A stretch of DNA of 64,000 nucleotides, from positions 124,001-188,000 of the forward strand of contig NZ_JASPJX010000002.1 of the NCBI RefSeq assembly GCF_030232585.1. The letters are read 5' to 3'. The translations under genes and the position numbers were made by a program. Positions 26,051 to 34,604 of this stretch are shown piece after piece; the first letter of the stretch is position 1; every line of letters begins with the position of its first letter. The notes under the pieces are model-generated. The model was not told the DNA's origin, did no database searches, and was given only the letters and a program-made list of their open reading frames with translations. The DNA comes from Corynebacterium sp. MSK008 (lineage in GTDB: Bacteria; Actinomycetota; Actinomycetes; Mycobacteriales; Mycobacteriaceae).

Positions 26051-27490
26051 ATGGGAATGATGAAAGAGATTGCTGCAGTCTTTGGCGTTGCCGCACTTGT
26101 GGGCCTTGGTGGCGCGGGTGCCGTCTACAACGCCATCGATGCCCCGGAGCGCGACCACTTCACCGTCCAGGCCGCGGGCGCGCCGAGTGCGACTATCGAC
26201 GACCCGCAGGACGTCCTCACCCCCGAGGACGAGCAGCGTCTCCAGCGCGATACCGCCAACATCAACGCCGCCGATGTGGTCACGGATTTCCATTACATGG
26301 TGTTCGAAACCAACCACGAGAACATCCTCGACGACGTTGAGGAGCTCCTGCGCTCGCAGTACCCCGAGCTGATCGACCAGTCCAAGGGCGAAAACGGCCG
26401 CCCCGCCGACGGCGTGCTCATTGTGGGCGTTGGCCTGGATCCGCGCCAGGCGTTCATTTACGGCGGCGACGATGTCACGCAAGAGCTCATGCTTAACGAC
26501 GACTCGTATCGCGAATCCCTGCTGGATGCCATGAAACCCGGCGTGGAGGAAGGCAACATTCCCTCCGGCCTGTTCCGCACGGCGAACTTGGCCATGGACG
26601 CGGACGGGCTTTCGGACCGGAAGTTCAGCAACGCGAAAAACGACCGCGGCGGGGCGATCGTCGGCGCCGGCATGGGCGGGTTCGGCGCTGCCACCGCGGT
26701 TGGTGCGGGTGTGGTGGCGGTGCGGAGCAATCGTCGTAAGGCAATTGCGAAAGCCCGCGAGGACTACGAGCTTGTCACCCACGAGTACACCCGCCTCGCG
26801 GGCCGCCTGGACGAGGTGGACGTGCGGGCGAACTCGCTTTCCTCGGCGTTCGCGGACGAGACGCTGCGCCGCCAGTGGGCCGAAGTGCGCGACCGCTTCC
26901 TGGGCATGAACGAGATGGTGCACGGCGCGCAGGGGCTGAGCTCGATCAACATGGACGACGACAAGGACGTGTACAAGCACCGCAGGCAGCTTGCCGACGC
27001 CGCCGAGTCCGTGGACCACGTCTCCAACGCCGAGGACAACATCGACCGCCTCTTCGGCGTCGAGCACGGCGATCCGGCCGCGCGCCGAGCGGACCTGAGC
27101 ACCATCCGCGAGGACGTGCTGCGCGCCCGCAGCGATGTGAAGGATAGCGGGCTGCGCCAGGAGCTGGACTATTTGATGCAGCGCATCGAGGCGCTGGATG
27201 CCAACCCCTCCTCCCCCACCTACGTGGACGACTTCGTGCGCGTGCTCGGCGATTACCGCGTGATCCTGGACCAGGTGAAGAAGAAGCAGTTCAGCGACGT
27301 CAAGGAGCGCGAGAAGCTCACCGCGCCGGCGGTGTACGAATCCGGGTTCTGGTACGGCGGGTACGTCCCGTACGTGCACATGCAGGCCTGGCACGAGTCC
27401 AACGTGAAGGCGGATCAGGCGGCATCCTCGAGCAGCAGCTCCGTGTCGTCCTCGGGATTTAGCGCCGGAGGTGGCAGCTCCAGCTTCTAA
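26051..27490 (+). CDS. TPM-domain / DUF5129-like membrane protein
   Basis: A 479-aa protein. N-terminal signal or anchor helix (residues 5-25); residues 45-170 resemble a TPM domain (DDPQDVLTPEDEQRL, VLIVGVGLDPRQAFIYGGDD). A second hydrophobic segment lies at about 200-222 (GAIVGAGMGGFGAATAVGAGVVAV), then a long charged helical region. The Ser/Gly C-terminus SSGFSAGGGSSSF is typical of TPM-type proteins. The DUF5129 assignment is from memory. Role unknown; probably cell-envelope associated. Confidence 0.65.
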   Translation: MGMMKEIAAVFGVAALVGLGGAGAVYNAIDAPERDHFTVQAAGAPSATIDDPQDVLTPEDEQRLQRDTANINAADVVTDFHYMVFETNHENILDDVEELLRSQYPELIDQSKGENGRPADGVLIVGVGLDPRQAFIYGGDDVTQELMLNDDSYRESLLDAMKPGVEEGNIPSGLFRTANLAMDADGLSDRKFSNAKNDRGGAIVGAGMGGFGAATAVGAGVVAVRSNRRKAIAKAREDYELVTHEYTRLAGRLDEVDVRANSLSSAFADETLRRQWAEVRDRFLGMNEMVHGAQGLSSINMDDDKDVYKHRRQLADAAESVDHVSNAEDNIDRLFGVEHGDPAARRADLSTIREDVLRARSDVKDSGLRQELDYLMQRIEALDANPSSPTYVDDFVRVLGDYRVILDQVKKKQFSDVKEREKLTAPAVYESGFWYGGYVPYVHMQAWHESNVKADQAASSSSSSVSSSGFSAGGGSSSF

Positions 27491-27575
27491 AGGTGTGATT
27501 TGCAACACATTTCGCTTTTCAACTTTTCTTTAATCAATCCGTGTTTATACTTAGACACGGAGAAATTCGAAGCGC

Positions 27576-27608
27576 GGCCCGCCACCTAAGAACACGAGGT
27601 GGCGGGCC
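27576..27608. terminator. Terminator after the TPM-like gene
   Basis: Perfect 12-bp arms GGCCCGCCACCT/AGGTGGCGGGCC with a 9-nt loop, followed by ACTCCTTT. Confidence 0.75.
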
Positions 27609-27696
27609 ACTCCTTTGTGCGGGTGTCCGCTTAAAAACGGGTTAAGTAGCAAAATGTGTGTCCGGTCGGCGTGTCGTCGGTCGGACACTTTTTGTG

Positions 27697-28917
27697 CTAT
27701 TTCATGGGGCCTTTTCTGGTTCGTATCGAGTGGTTGTATTCGGTTGGGATAGCGTTGTCGTAGAAGGCTGGTCGTCCTGTTTCTTGGTCGGCTTTGTTGT
27801 GGTCTTCTTCGGCAAGATCGTTGACTTTGGCGAGTTGGTCTTGTCCGAAATTGCACTGCCTGGCGATCGTGAGTGGATCGTCAGGCAGTTGCGTTTTTGC
27901 ATACAGGCACCACTCGAGCATTTTTCGTTGGCGTTCTCCTGACCTGCCGCGGTGTGCATCGGCGATGCGTTTGAGCTGGGCGTTGATGCCACCTTCGAGG
28001 CTGTTGGTTGTTGAGACCCACCGGTTTGGCTCGAGTGCGTTTTTGGGCGGCTGCAGGTAGGTAAACAGCCATCCTTTCCGTGAGAGGTGCAGCAGGGAGT
28101 TGTATGCCTTGCGAACTCGCAGGTGGGTCCATTCCCACTGGTGATTCAGCGTGCGCCGTTCTTTTGGCACGGGGGTCTTTTCGTCGAGGAATGCTTTATA
28201 GACCTGTCCGAAGTCGTGGAGACGCAGTGTCCATTCGCGTGCCTGGTCAAGTGTGGTGATGCGGGTCAGTTTCAACGCCAGTGCGTAGATCGCCTTGCCC
28301 GCGTCGGTGCGTGGTTGGGTCGACGTGTAGCGACGGATCGCGCGTTGGGCATGGACTAGGCAGCGCTGAATGAGCGTGTTTGGCCAGCACGCTTTAATGG
28401 CGGTGAGTGCTCCTTGTCCGCCGTCGAGGACCACACATAGTGGCTCGGCGATCTTTTTGAGCAATTGGGTGTAGGCGTGGGCGGTTTCGCTTTTCGCCCA
28501 GTGCCATGCGATGACGTGGTCATAGCTGGCCGCGACGAGGAGGCAGCCAGCGGCGGTGTAGGTACCGTCGATGAAGATCTGGTCATAGACGCGGTGAGGT
28601 TCACCATCGTTGGGCACATCGATGAGCCAAAACGGCGCGAATCGGCGATCTAGGGTCCACCGGCTGATGTTTCGCAGGCGAGCGACCTCGGCCAATGAGG
28701 CGGTGCAAGTCGCATAAGAGATGAACGCTTGAAAGTCGCGAGTTTGGGTGTGATCGGTGCGGCGGCGTGTCGTCGAGCTGCCGCAATCTGGGTTTTTGCA
28801 CCGCCACCTGGTTGTGCCTTTGGAAGTGGTGCCATTTTTCTTCATTTCCCCAGCGCATACTGGGCAACGTGGTCTGTTTCTACTCACCCAGAAAGCACAC
28901 CAATCCCCGACTAGCAC
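27697..28917 (-). CDS. IS1249/IS256-type transposase
   Basis: A 406-aa transposase starting at GTG 28917. An N-terminal zinc ribbon (CPVCAGEMKK...CKNPDCG) and a helix-turn-helix region precede the DDE catalytic domain: FIDGTYTAAG supplies the first Asp, VVLDGGQGALTA the second, and TNSLEGGINAQLK the Glu. IRRYTSTQPRTDAG and the overall layout match IS1249-type corynebacterial transposases. No ribosome-binding site is evident. Confidence 0.92.
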   Translation of the reverse strand: MLVGDWCAFWVSRNRPRCPVCAGEMKKNGTTSKGTTRWRCKNPDCGSSTTRRRTDHTQTRDFQAFISYATCTASLAEVARLRNISRWTLDRRFAPFWLIDVPNDGEPHRVYDQIFIDGTYTAAGCLLVAASYDHVIAWHWAKSETAHAYTQLLKKIAEPLCVVLDGGQGALTAIKACWPNTLIQRCLVHAQRAIRRYTSTQPRTDAGKAIYALALKLTRITTLDQAREWTLRLHDFGQVYKAFLDEKTPVPKERRTLNHQWEWTHLRVRKAYNSLLHLSRKGWLFTYLQPPKNALEPNRWVSTTNSLEGGINAQLKRIADAHRGRSGERQRKMLEWCLYAKTQLPDDPLTIARQCNFGQDQLAKVNDLAEEDHNKADQETGRPAFYDNAIPTEYNHSIRTRKGPMK

Positions 28918-28957
28918 ATGAGGATGCCATTCCGGTGGATTGAACGAGAATCGAGCA

Positions 28958-28982
28958 TATATAAGGTGCGAAACCTTATATA
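28958..28982. repeat. Perfect hairpin in the IS upstream of the transposase
   Basis: TATATAAGGT-GCGAA-ACCTTATATA, 10-bp arms and a 5-nt loop, between the right inverted repeat and the transposase start. It could limit read-through translation of the transposase or be an operator. Confidence 0.6.
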
Positions 28983-29193
28983 CGGCCGATTTATGCCGTC
29001 TGAGCAGTGAGGACTGCGAAAATCAGACACACATTTTGCTACTTAACCCTTAAAAACGCCTAAGAATAGCGGAATCCCCTCCGCCTACTCGCACTCTAAA
29101 TGGGGGGGTGGGTGAGTGCTCAACCGGTCTCGGGGGGGATGGACCGTGGGCGGAGGGGCCCAAAAGCAAATATAGACTATCGGCCTTAACGTG

Positions 29194-29205
29194 TCTACAT
29201 GTAGA
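29194..29205. promoter_or_regulatory. 12-bp palindrome in the Wadjet leader
   Basis: TCTACATGTAGA, about 50 bp upstream of jetA and 13 bp downstream of a possible -10 box (TATAGACTAT at 29171). It is a candidate repressor site. The rest of the 200 bp between the IS and jetA is G-rich and holds no gene. Confidence 0.4.
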
Positions 29206-29257
29206 GCGAAAAAGTTTCTCGGTGCAGGTGGGAGGGGGTTATGGGAAGATAGCCGGC

Positions 29258-30724
29258 ATGACCATCCAGGCCCGGGCGCTGACGTATAAGCGTGAGAAGG
29301 AGCAGTCGGCCGCGATCCGCCTGCTGCACGCGGACAACGCCCCGGTGCTGCTGGCAGTCGTGGCGGAGCACTTCCCACGCGGCGCTGAGGCGAGGCCGGC
29401 GGAGCAGCTCTACCAGCTCATGGCGGACGACTTTGCCGTGCTGCGCGGCACCTTCGAGCTCCCGAAGACTCCCCAGGCGTACTGCAACGACTGGGTCAAA
29501 GCCGGGTGGCTCGTGCGCAAGTCCGGCACCAAGGAAACGGGCGAGACGCTCGAGCCGAGCGAGCAGACGCTTACTGCCCTGCAGATGATGGACAGGGTGA
29601 GTGCGCCGCGCTCGGCGGTGACGGCGAGCCGGGTGGCGTCGATAAGCAATGCCCTGCAAGCGCTCGCGCGGGACACGGACCCAGACATCGACTCGCGCCT
29701 GAAGCACCTCGAGGCCGAACGCGAGCGCATCGAGGCGGAAATTGAGCAGGTGGAACGCGGTGAGTTCGAGCTGCCCTCCCCCGCCACCGTGCGCGAACGG
29801 GTGGGCGACATCTTGGGCCAGGCGAGCGCGATCCCCGGTGACTTCGCCCGCGTGCGGCACGAGCTGGAAACGCTGAATACGCAGCTGCGCCGACAGCTGC
29901 TGGACCCGGAGGGCTCGCGAGGCGACGTGCTGGACGAGATCTTTGCCGGCGTGGACCTGATCGGCGAATCCGACGCGGGCAGAAGCTTCAACGCGTTCTA
30001 CTCGCTGGTGGTGGACCCGGAGCGCGGCGCGTGGCTGGACACGTGGATCGGGCAGGTTCTCGAGCGCGCCGACAACACGGCGATGACGCCGGAAGAGCGG
30101 GCGAAGTTCCGCACGCTGTTCCGCGACATGGAGGACGCTGGCTACGAGGTCAACCGCATGATGACGCGCCTGGCCCGCAACCTGCGCAACTACGTGGCCA
30201 GCGAGCAGTTCGCCGAGGACCGCCGCATGATCGAGCTGCTGCGCGACACCCGCAAGCTCGCCGCCGACGCCGCGGAGCGCGAGGAGCTTTCGGCCACGCA
30301 CAAAATGGACACACCCTTGCAGCGCATCGGCATGCAAATCGCCTCGGTGGCGCAGATCAAGCTCGCGGACCCCGGCGCGGAAGTCATCACCACCGAGGTG
30401 GAGGCGTTCGAACCCGGCGAGGGCGACGCGGAGGCGCTCTACCAGGCGGTACGCGAAAGCGAGATCGATTTGGAGGAGCTGATTGCGGCTGTTGGGGAGA
30501 CGGTCGGGCGGGCCGGAGGGGCGTCGATAGGCAAGGTGCTCGAGCGCCACCCCGCCACCCAGGGCCTGGGGTCGGTGGTGGGCCTGGTGTACCTGGCCCT
30601 GAAGCACGGGGTGCGGCGAGACGGCAGCGAAGAGGTGCGCTTCGAGGAAGACGATGGGGGCATTCGCTTGGCAACGGTCCCGCGGTGGCACTTCGACGCA
30701 GCAGCAGTAGAGGAGATGCAATGA
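29258..30724 (+). CDS. jetA: Wadjet component JetA (MksF-like kleisin, DUF3375)
   Basis: A 488-aa protein from ATG 29258 with GGGAAG about 9 nt upstream. Helical throughout with winged-helix-like ends: MTIQARALTYKREKEQSAAI at the start and RWHFDAAAVEEMQ at the end. It matches the DUF3375 family, the kleisin (MukF/MksF-like) subunit of Wadjet, which bridges the SMC heads. The frame is open 50 codons upstream but into non-conserved leader. It overlaps jetB by 4 bp. Confidence 0.92.
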   Translation: MTIQARALTYKREKEQSAAIRLLHADNAPVLLAVVAEHFPRGAEARPAEQLYQLMADDFAVLRGTFELPKTPQAYCNDWVKAGWLVRKSGTKETGETLEPSEQTLTALQMMDRVSAPRSAVTASRVASISNALQALARDTDPDIDSRLKHLEAERERIEAEIEQVERGEFELPSPATVRERVGDILGQASAIPGDFARVRHELETLNTQLRRQLLDPEGSRGDVLDEIFAGVDLIGESDAGRSFNAFYSLVVDPERGAWLDTWIGQVLERADNTAMTPEERAKFRTLFRDMEDAGYEVNRMMTRLARNLRNYVASEQFAEDRRMIELLRDTRKLAADAAEREELSATHKMDTPLQRIGMQIASVAQIKLADPGAEVITTEVEAFEPGEGDAEALYQAVRESEIDLEELIAAVGETVGRAGGASIGKVLERHPATQGLGSVVGLVYLALKHGVRRDGSEEVRFEEDDGGIRLATVPRWHFDAAAVEEMQ

Positions 30725-31320
30725 CGGAACCGCTGTGGACGGGCGACACAGGCACCCTGTCCGAGGAAACGCGGCGCGCCCTGGTGGACCTGCTCAAAGG
30801 CCCGCTGATCACCGCCGACCGGAAGAAGGAGACGTGGCACGCCATCACCACGGACACGGAGACGCTGCGCTCGCGGCTGCACGACGTGTTTTTGGAGCTG
30901 GTGGTGGACGAGGACGCCGGCATCGCGTTCACGCGCCACGTCCGGCCGGACAACGAGGACGTGAAGGTGCCGCCGGTGCTGCGCACGGAGGCGCTGACGC
31001 ACCTGCAAACCGCGATCCTGCTGCAGCTGCGCCACGAGCTGGGCATGTCCACGCCGGGCGAGCGCGTTGTGGTGGGCGAAGACGAGCTGTACGGCGCAAT
31101 CAGTTACGTCCGCGCGGTGGATAACCGGGACGAGTCCGGGTTTAAGAAGCGGTTCACCGCGGCGGTGAACACCATCCGCAAGTACAGCCTGCTCACCGAC
31201 ACGGAGACGGAGGGGCGCTGGGAGGTCTCCCCTGTGCTGCGCCACATCTTCGACGCGGACACGGTCCACGCGCTGCGCGAGGAGTACCTGCGCCTGGCCC
31301 AGGAAGGGGAAGAACAGTGA
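30721..31320 (+). CDS. jetB: Wadjet component JetB (MksE-like, DUF4194)
   Basis: A 199-aa DUF4194-type protein, the small MukE/MksE-like regulator of the SMC-kleisin complex (VDLLKGPLITADRKKETW near the start, KRFTAAVNTIRKYSLL in the middle). It overlaps jetA (ATGA) and jetC (GTGA) by 4 bp each, so the operon is translationally coupled. Confidence 0.92.
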   Translation: MTEPLWTGDTGTLSEETRRALVDLLKGPLITADRKKETWHAITTDTETLRSRLHDVFLELVVDEDAGIAFTRHVRPDNEDVKVPPVLRTEALTHLQTAILLQLRHELGMSTPGERVVVGEDELYGAISYVRAVDNRDESGFKKRFTAAVNTIRKYSLLTDTETEGRWEVSPVLRHIFDADTVHALREEYLRLAQEGEEQ

Positions 31321-34300
31321 CAGAACAATTCCGTCTTGCGCGCGTGCAGCTGGTCAACTGGGGCACGTTCGACGGCTACTACGACATCCCCGTTGGCGAG
31401 CGCGGGTTCTTGATCACCGGCGCGTCCGGCTCGGGCAAATCCACACTTATCGACGCGTTTTCCGCCGTGCTCGTCCCTCCCGGGAAACTGCGTTTCAACG
31501 CCGCGGCGCAGCAGGAAACGGGACGCGACAAGGGGCGCAGCCGCGTGTCCTACATCCGCGGCGCGTGGCGGCGCAGCGAGGACCCGGCCACCGGCGAGAT
31601 CCGCAGCCAGTACCTGCGCTCAGGCGCGACTGCCAGCATTGTCGCGCTGACCTACCGCGCCGGCAGCGAGGTGCTCACGCTCGCGGCGATCTACCGCCTC
31701 AACGCGGGCCAGCAGCAGGAAGCGCAGGTGAAAACGCTCTACGGCATCTTCCCCAGCGAGGTGGATGTGGACGGGTTCGTGCCGCTGCTGCAGAACTCCC
31801 TGGACAAGCGCAAGCTGGAGGCGAAGTACAAAACCGCCGGCGTGACATTTACGGACCAGTACTCCGTGTTTGCCAACCGCTTCCGCTCCAAGCTGGGCAT
31901 CGGCAGCGAGGAAGCGCAGATGCTGCTGCACCGCACGCAGTCCGCGAAATCCCTGTCCAGCATGGACGAGCTGTTCCGCAACTACATGCTGGACGTACCG
32001 GGCACGTTCCAGGTCGCGGAGGACTCCGTGGCCACGCACGAGGACCTGCGCCAGGCGTACGAGCGGCTCGAGGACGTGCACCAGCAGATTGAGACGCTCG
32101 CTCCCCTGCCTGGCCTGAACACCAAGCTCAAGGACGCGCAGGCGACGCAGGAGAACACCGCTGCGCTGTCTGCCGCCCTGCCCAACGTGCGGCGTGCGAT
32201 TGAGGCGAAGCAGCTGCGCGAGCGTATCGACGTCAGCTCCGCCCAACTCGCCGCCCTCGAAGTGCAGGCGCAATCCCTTTCTGCGAGGAAGGAAGTCCAG
32301 CAGGAGGCGGTGCAGCGCGCCGCGGTGCAGCGGGAGCAGGTGGCCGGGCAGAGCCTGGGCGAGATCGAGCGCAACATCGCCCGCGAGGAACACCAACTTT
32401 CTGTACGGAGCGCGAAGCTGCGCGAACTGGCGGCCCTGGTGCAGCTGGACGGGGCGTTGGATACCGAGCGCTTCGCGGAGCTGAAGGCCCAGGCATCGGC
32501 GGAGCTGGCGGCCGCGCCGGAGCAGGAAGAACGCCTGCGCGAAGAGTGGTTCAAGGCCCGAAGCGAACACGAGAGGCTTGCTGGCGCGGAGGCGTCGGTG
32601 GGGGCGGAGTTGGCGTCGTTAGGCAACCGCTCCTCCAACATTGACCAGCGCTACGTGGAGGTGCGCGCGCAGCTGTGCGCGGATACCGGGCTGACGGTGC
32701 GCGAGCTGCCGTATGTGGGCGAGCTTATCGACGTGCTGCCCGAGCAGGCCGAGTGGGAACCCGTGATCCAGCGCCTGCTCGGCGGGTTTGCCGCGACCCT
32801 TTTGGTGCCGGCGGAGCGCGAGCGCGAGGTGAGCAGCTGGGTCAACGGGCGGCACCTCGGGATGCGGCTCGAGTACCGCACCGTGCCCGAGGGCGTGGAA
32901 GTGCCGCGCGGGCCGAGAAACCCGCTGAGCCTGTTCCATAAGGTGCGCGTGGTGGAGCACCCGATGCGCCCGTGGCTGATGCTTATGCTGAAGACGACCT
33001 TCGACTACGCCCTGGTACGCACCGTGGACGAGCTGGAGCGGCAAGACCAGCGCGCGGCCACCATCGACGGGTTGGAGCGCAACCCGGCCGATAAGACCGG
33101 CTCCGCCCGGTACGTGAAGAACGACCGGCTGCGTCTGGGCGAGCGGCGCAACTACCGCCTCGGCTCATCCAACCACGCAAAGGTGGAGGCGCTGCGCGCG
33201 GAGCTTGCGGAGGCGAAACGCGCAACGACGGCGGCGGGCAACCGTCTGGCGGAGGTGCGGCGCAAGCAGGAGGCGCTGGCCAGCGACGTTGCTAAGGCCC
33301 GGGCTGTCGACGCCATGGAGTGGGCCAGCGTGGACACCGCGAGCGTCGAGGAGCAGTTGGCGGGCCTGCGCGCGGAGCTTGAGCGGCTCACCTCCTCCCC
33401 CGAAGCCAAGGAGCTGGAGCGGGCGTGGCGTGAGGCCGTCGATACGTTGAAGGCCACTGAGCAGGAGTTGCGCGGCGTGCGCGACGAGCTCGCGGTGGCC
33501 AAGCGGGCGCTGCAGGACGACCAGGCGCGGCTGAAGCGGATCGAGGCGGAGCACGTGGAGGTGGACCCGGCGCTGGTGGAGCAGCTCGAGACGATGCTTG
33601 CGGCCACCACGCGCCGCTTGACCCCGGAGAATCTAAGCGACAGCGCCTTCAAGGTCACCGCGCAGCTGGACGCGCAGGCGAAGCAGTCCGCGAAGACGAT
33701 CACGGAGTCCAGCAACGCCGTCGTGAACATCCTGGCCAACTACAAGTCCCAGTGGTCGGCCGAGTCCGCGGAGCTGCAGGCCACGGCCGATTTCGCCGGC
33801 GAGGCCATCGCGCGGCTGGAGATGCTGCGCTCGGACCGCCTCCCGGAGTTCCGCGGCCGCTTCCTGGACCTGCTCAACGGCCAATCCGTGATGCACCTGA
33901 ACACGATTTACAAGGAGCTGCAGCGCGCGAAGGGCGACATTGAGACCAACTTGGGCCCCATCAACGCGTCGCTGCGCCGCTCCCCGTACACCGAGGGGCG
34001 CTACCTGCAGATTGAGGTCCGCGACAACCGCGACCGAGTCGTGCGCGACTTCCTGCAGGACCTACGCGAGGCGACCGCCGGCAGCTTGAGCGAGGCGGAC
34101 GAGAAGACCGCCATCGAGCGCTACCACCGCCTGGCCAAGATCATGGACCGCCTCGGCTCCTCCGAGCGCGCGGACCGCAGCTGGCGCACCGTCGTGCTGG
34201 ACACCCGCCGCCACGTGAAGTTCGTGGGCAACGAGGTGGACGCCGAGGGCACGGTGCACAACACGCACGTGGATTCCGCGTCGTTGTCCGGCGGTCAGGC

Positions 34301-34604
34301 GCAGAAGCTGGTGTTCTTCTGCCTCGCCGCGGCGCTTCGTTACCGCCTGGCGGGCGTGGACGCGGACGTGCCCCGCTACGCCACCGTGGTGCTCGACGAG
34401 GCCTTCGACCGCGCCGACCCCGTGTTCACCCGCACCGCGATGGACGTATTTGAAAGCTTCGGTTTCCACATGGTGCTGGCCACGCCGATGAAGCTGATCA
34501 AGACCCTCTCCCCCTACGTCGACGGCACCATCGTGGTCCACTACACCGAGGACCCCGTCGCGCGTTCCACCTTCGAGCTCATTGATACCCATGCGCCTGC
34601 CTGA
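31317..34604 (+). CDS. jetC: Wadjet component JetC (SMC-like ATPase, MksB)
   Basis: A 1095-aa SMC/Rad50-like ATPase (COG4913 type). Walker A GASGSGKST at residues 35-43; two long coiled-coil arms (about 260-440 and 610-760) around a hinge-like region; ABC signature SLSGGQAQK near residue 990; Walker B ATVVLDEAFDRAD near 1023. It should extrude DNA loops and, with JetD, cleave small circular plasmids. GTG start at 31317 inside the jetB stop. Confidence 0.95.
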   Translation: MTEQFRLARVQLVNWGTFDGYYDIPVGERGFLITGASGSGKSTLIDAFSAVLVPPGKLRFNAAAQQETGRDKGRSRVSYIRGAWRRSEDPATGEIRSQYLRSGATASIVALTYRAGSEVLTLAAIYRLNAGQQQEAQVKTLYGIFPSEVDVDGFVPLLQNSLDKRKLEAKYKTAGVTFTDQYSVFANRFRSKLGIGSEEAQMLLHRTQSAKSLSSMDELFRNYMLDVPGTFQVAEDSVATHEDLRQAYERLEDVHQQIETLAPLPGLNTKLKDAQATQENTAALSAALPNVRRAIEAKQLRERIDVSSAQLAALEVQAQSLSARKEVQQEAVQRAAVQREQVAGQSLGEIERNIAREEHQLSVRSAKLRELAALVQLDGALDTERFAELKAQASAELAAAPEQEERLREEWFKARSEHERLAGAEASVGAELASLGNRSSNIDQRYVEVRAQLCADTGLTVRELPYVGELIDVLPEQAEWEPVIQRLLGGFAATLLVPAEREREVSSWVNGRHLGMRLEYRTVPEGVEVPRGPRNPLSLFHKVRVVEHPMRPWLMLMLKTTFDYALVRTVDELERQDQRAATIDGLERNPADKTGSARYVKNDRLRLGERRNYRLGSSNHAKVEALRAELAEAKRATTAAGNRLAEVRRKQEALASDVAKARAVDAMEWASVDTASVEEQLAGLRAELERLTSSPEAKELERAWREAVDTLKATEQELRGVRDELAVAKRALQDDQARLKRIEAEHVEVDPALVEQLETMLAATTRRLTPENLSDSAFKVTAQLDAQAKQSAKTITESSNAVVNILANYKSQWSAESAELQATADFAGEAIARLEMLRSDRLPEFRGRFLDLLNGQSVMHLNTIYKELQRAKGDIETNLGPINASLRRSPYTEGRYLQIEVRDNRDRVVRDFLQDLREATAGSLSEADEKTAIERYHRLAKIMDRLGSSERADRSWRTVVLDTRRHVKFVGNEVDAEGTVHNTHVDSASLSGGQAQKLVFFCLAAALRYRLAGVDADVPRYATVVLDEAFDRADPVFTRTAMDVFESFGFHMVLATPMKLIKTLSPYVDGTIVVHYTEDPVARSTFELIDTHAPA

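Larger units (their letters stand above)
27639..29049 (-). mobile_element. Complete IS1249-like insertion sequence (IS256-type)
   Basis: A 1411-bp element bounded by perfect 24-bp inverted repeats, GGGTTAAGTAGCAAAATGTG at the left (27639) and its complement ending at 29049. It is flanked by the 8-bp direct repeat TTAAAAAC at 27631-27638 and 29050-29057, the target duplication. One intact transposase lies inside. Perfect ends and duplication indicate a recent, probably functional insertion, 208 bp upstream of jetA. Confidence 0.95.

Noticed and set aside
28958-28982. Rho-independent terminator inside the IS
   Set aside because: The stem is AT-rich and lacks a T-run, and it lies upstream of the transposase rather than after a gene.
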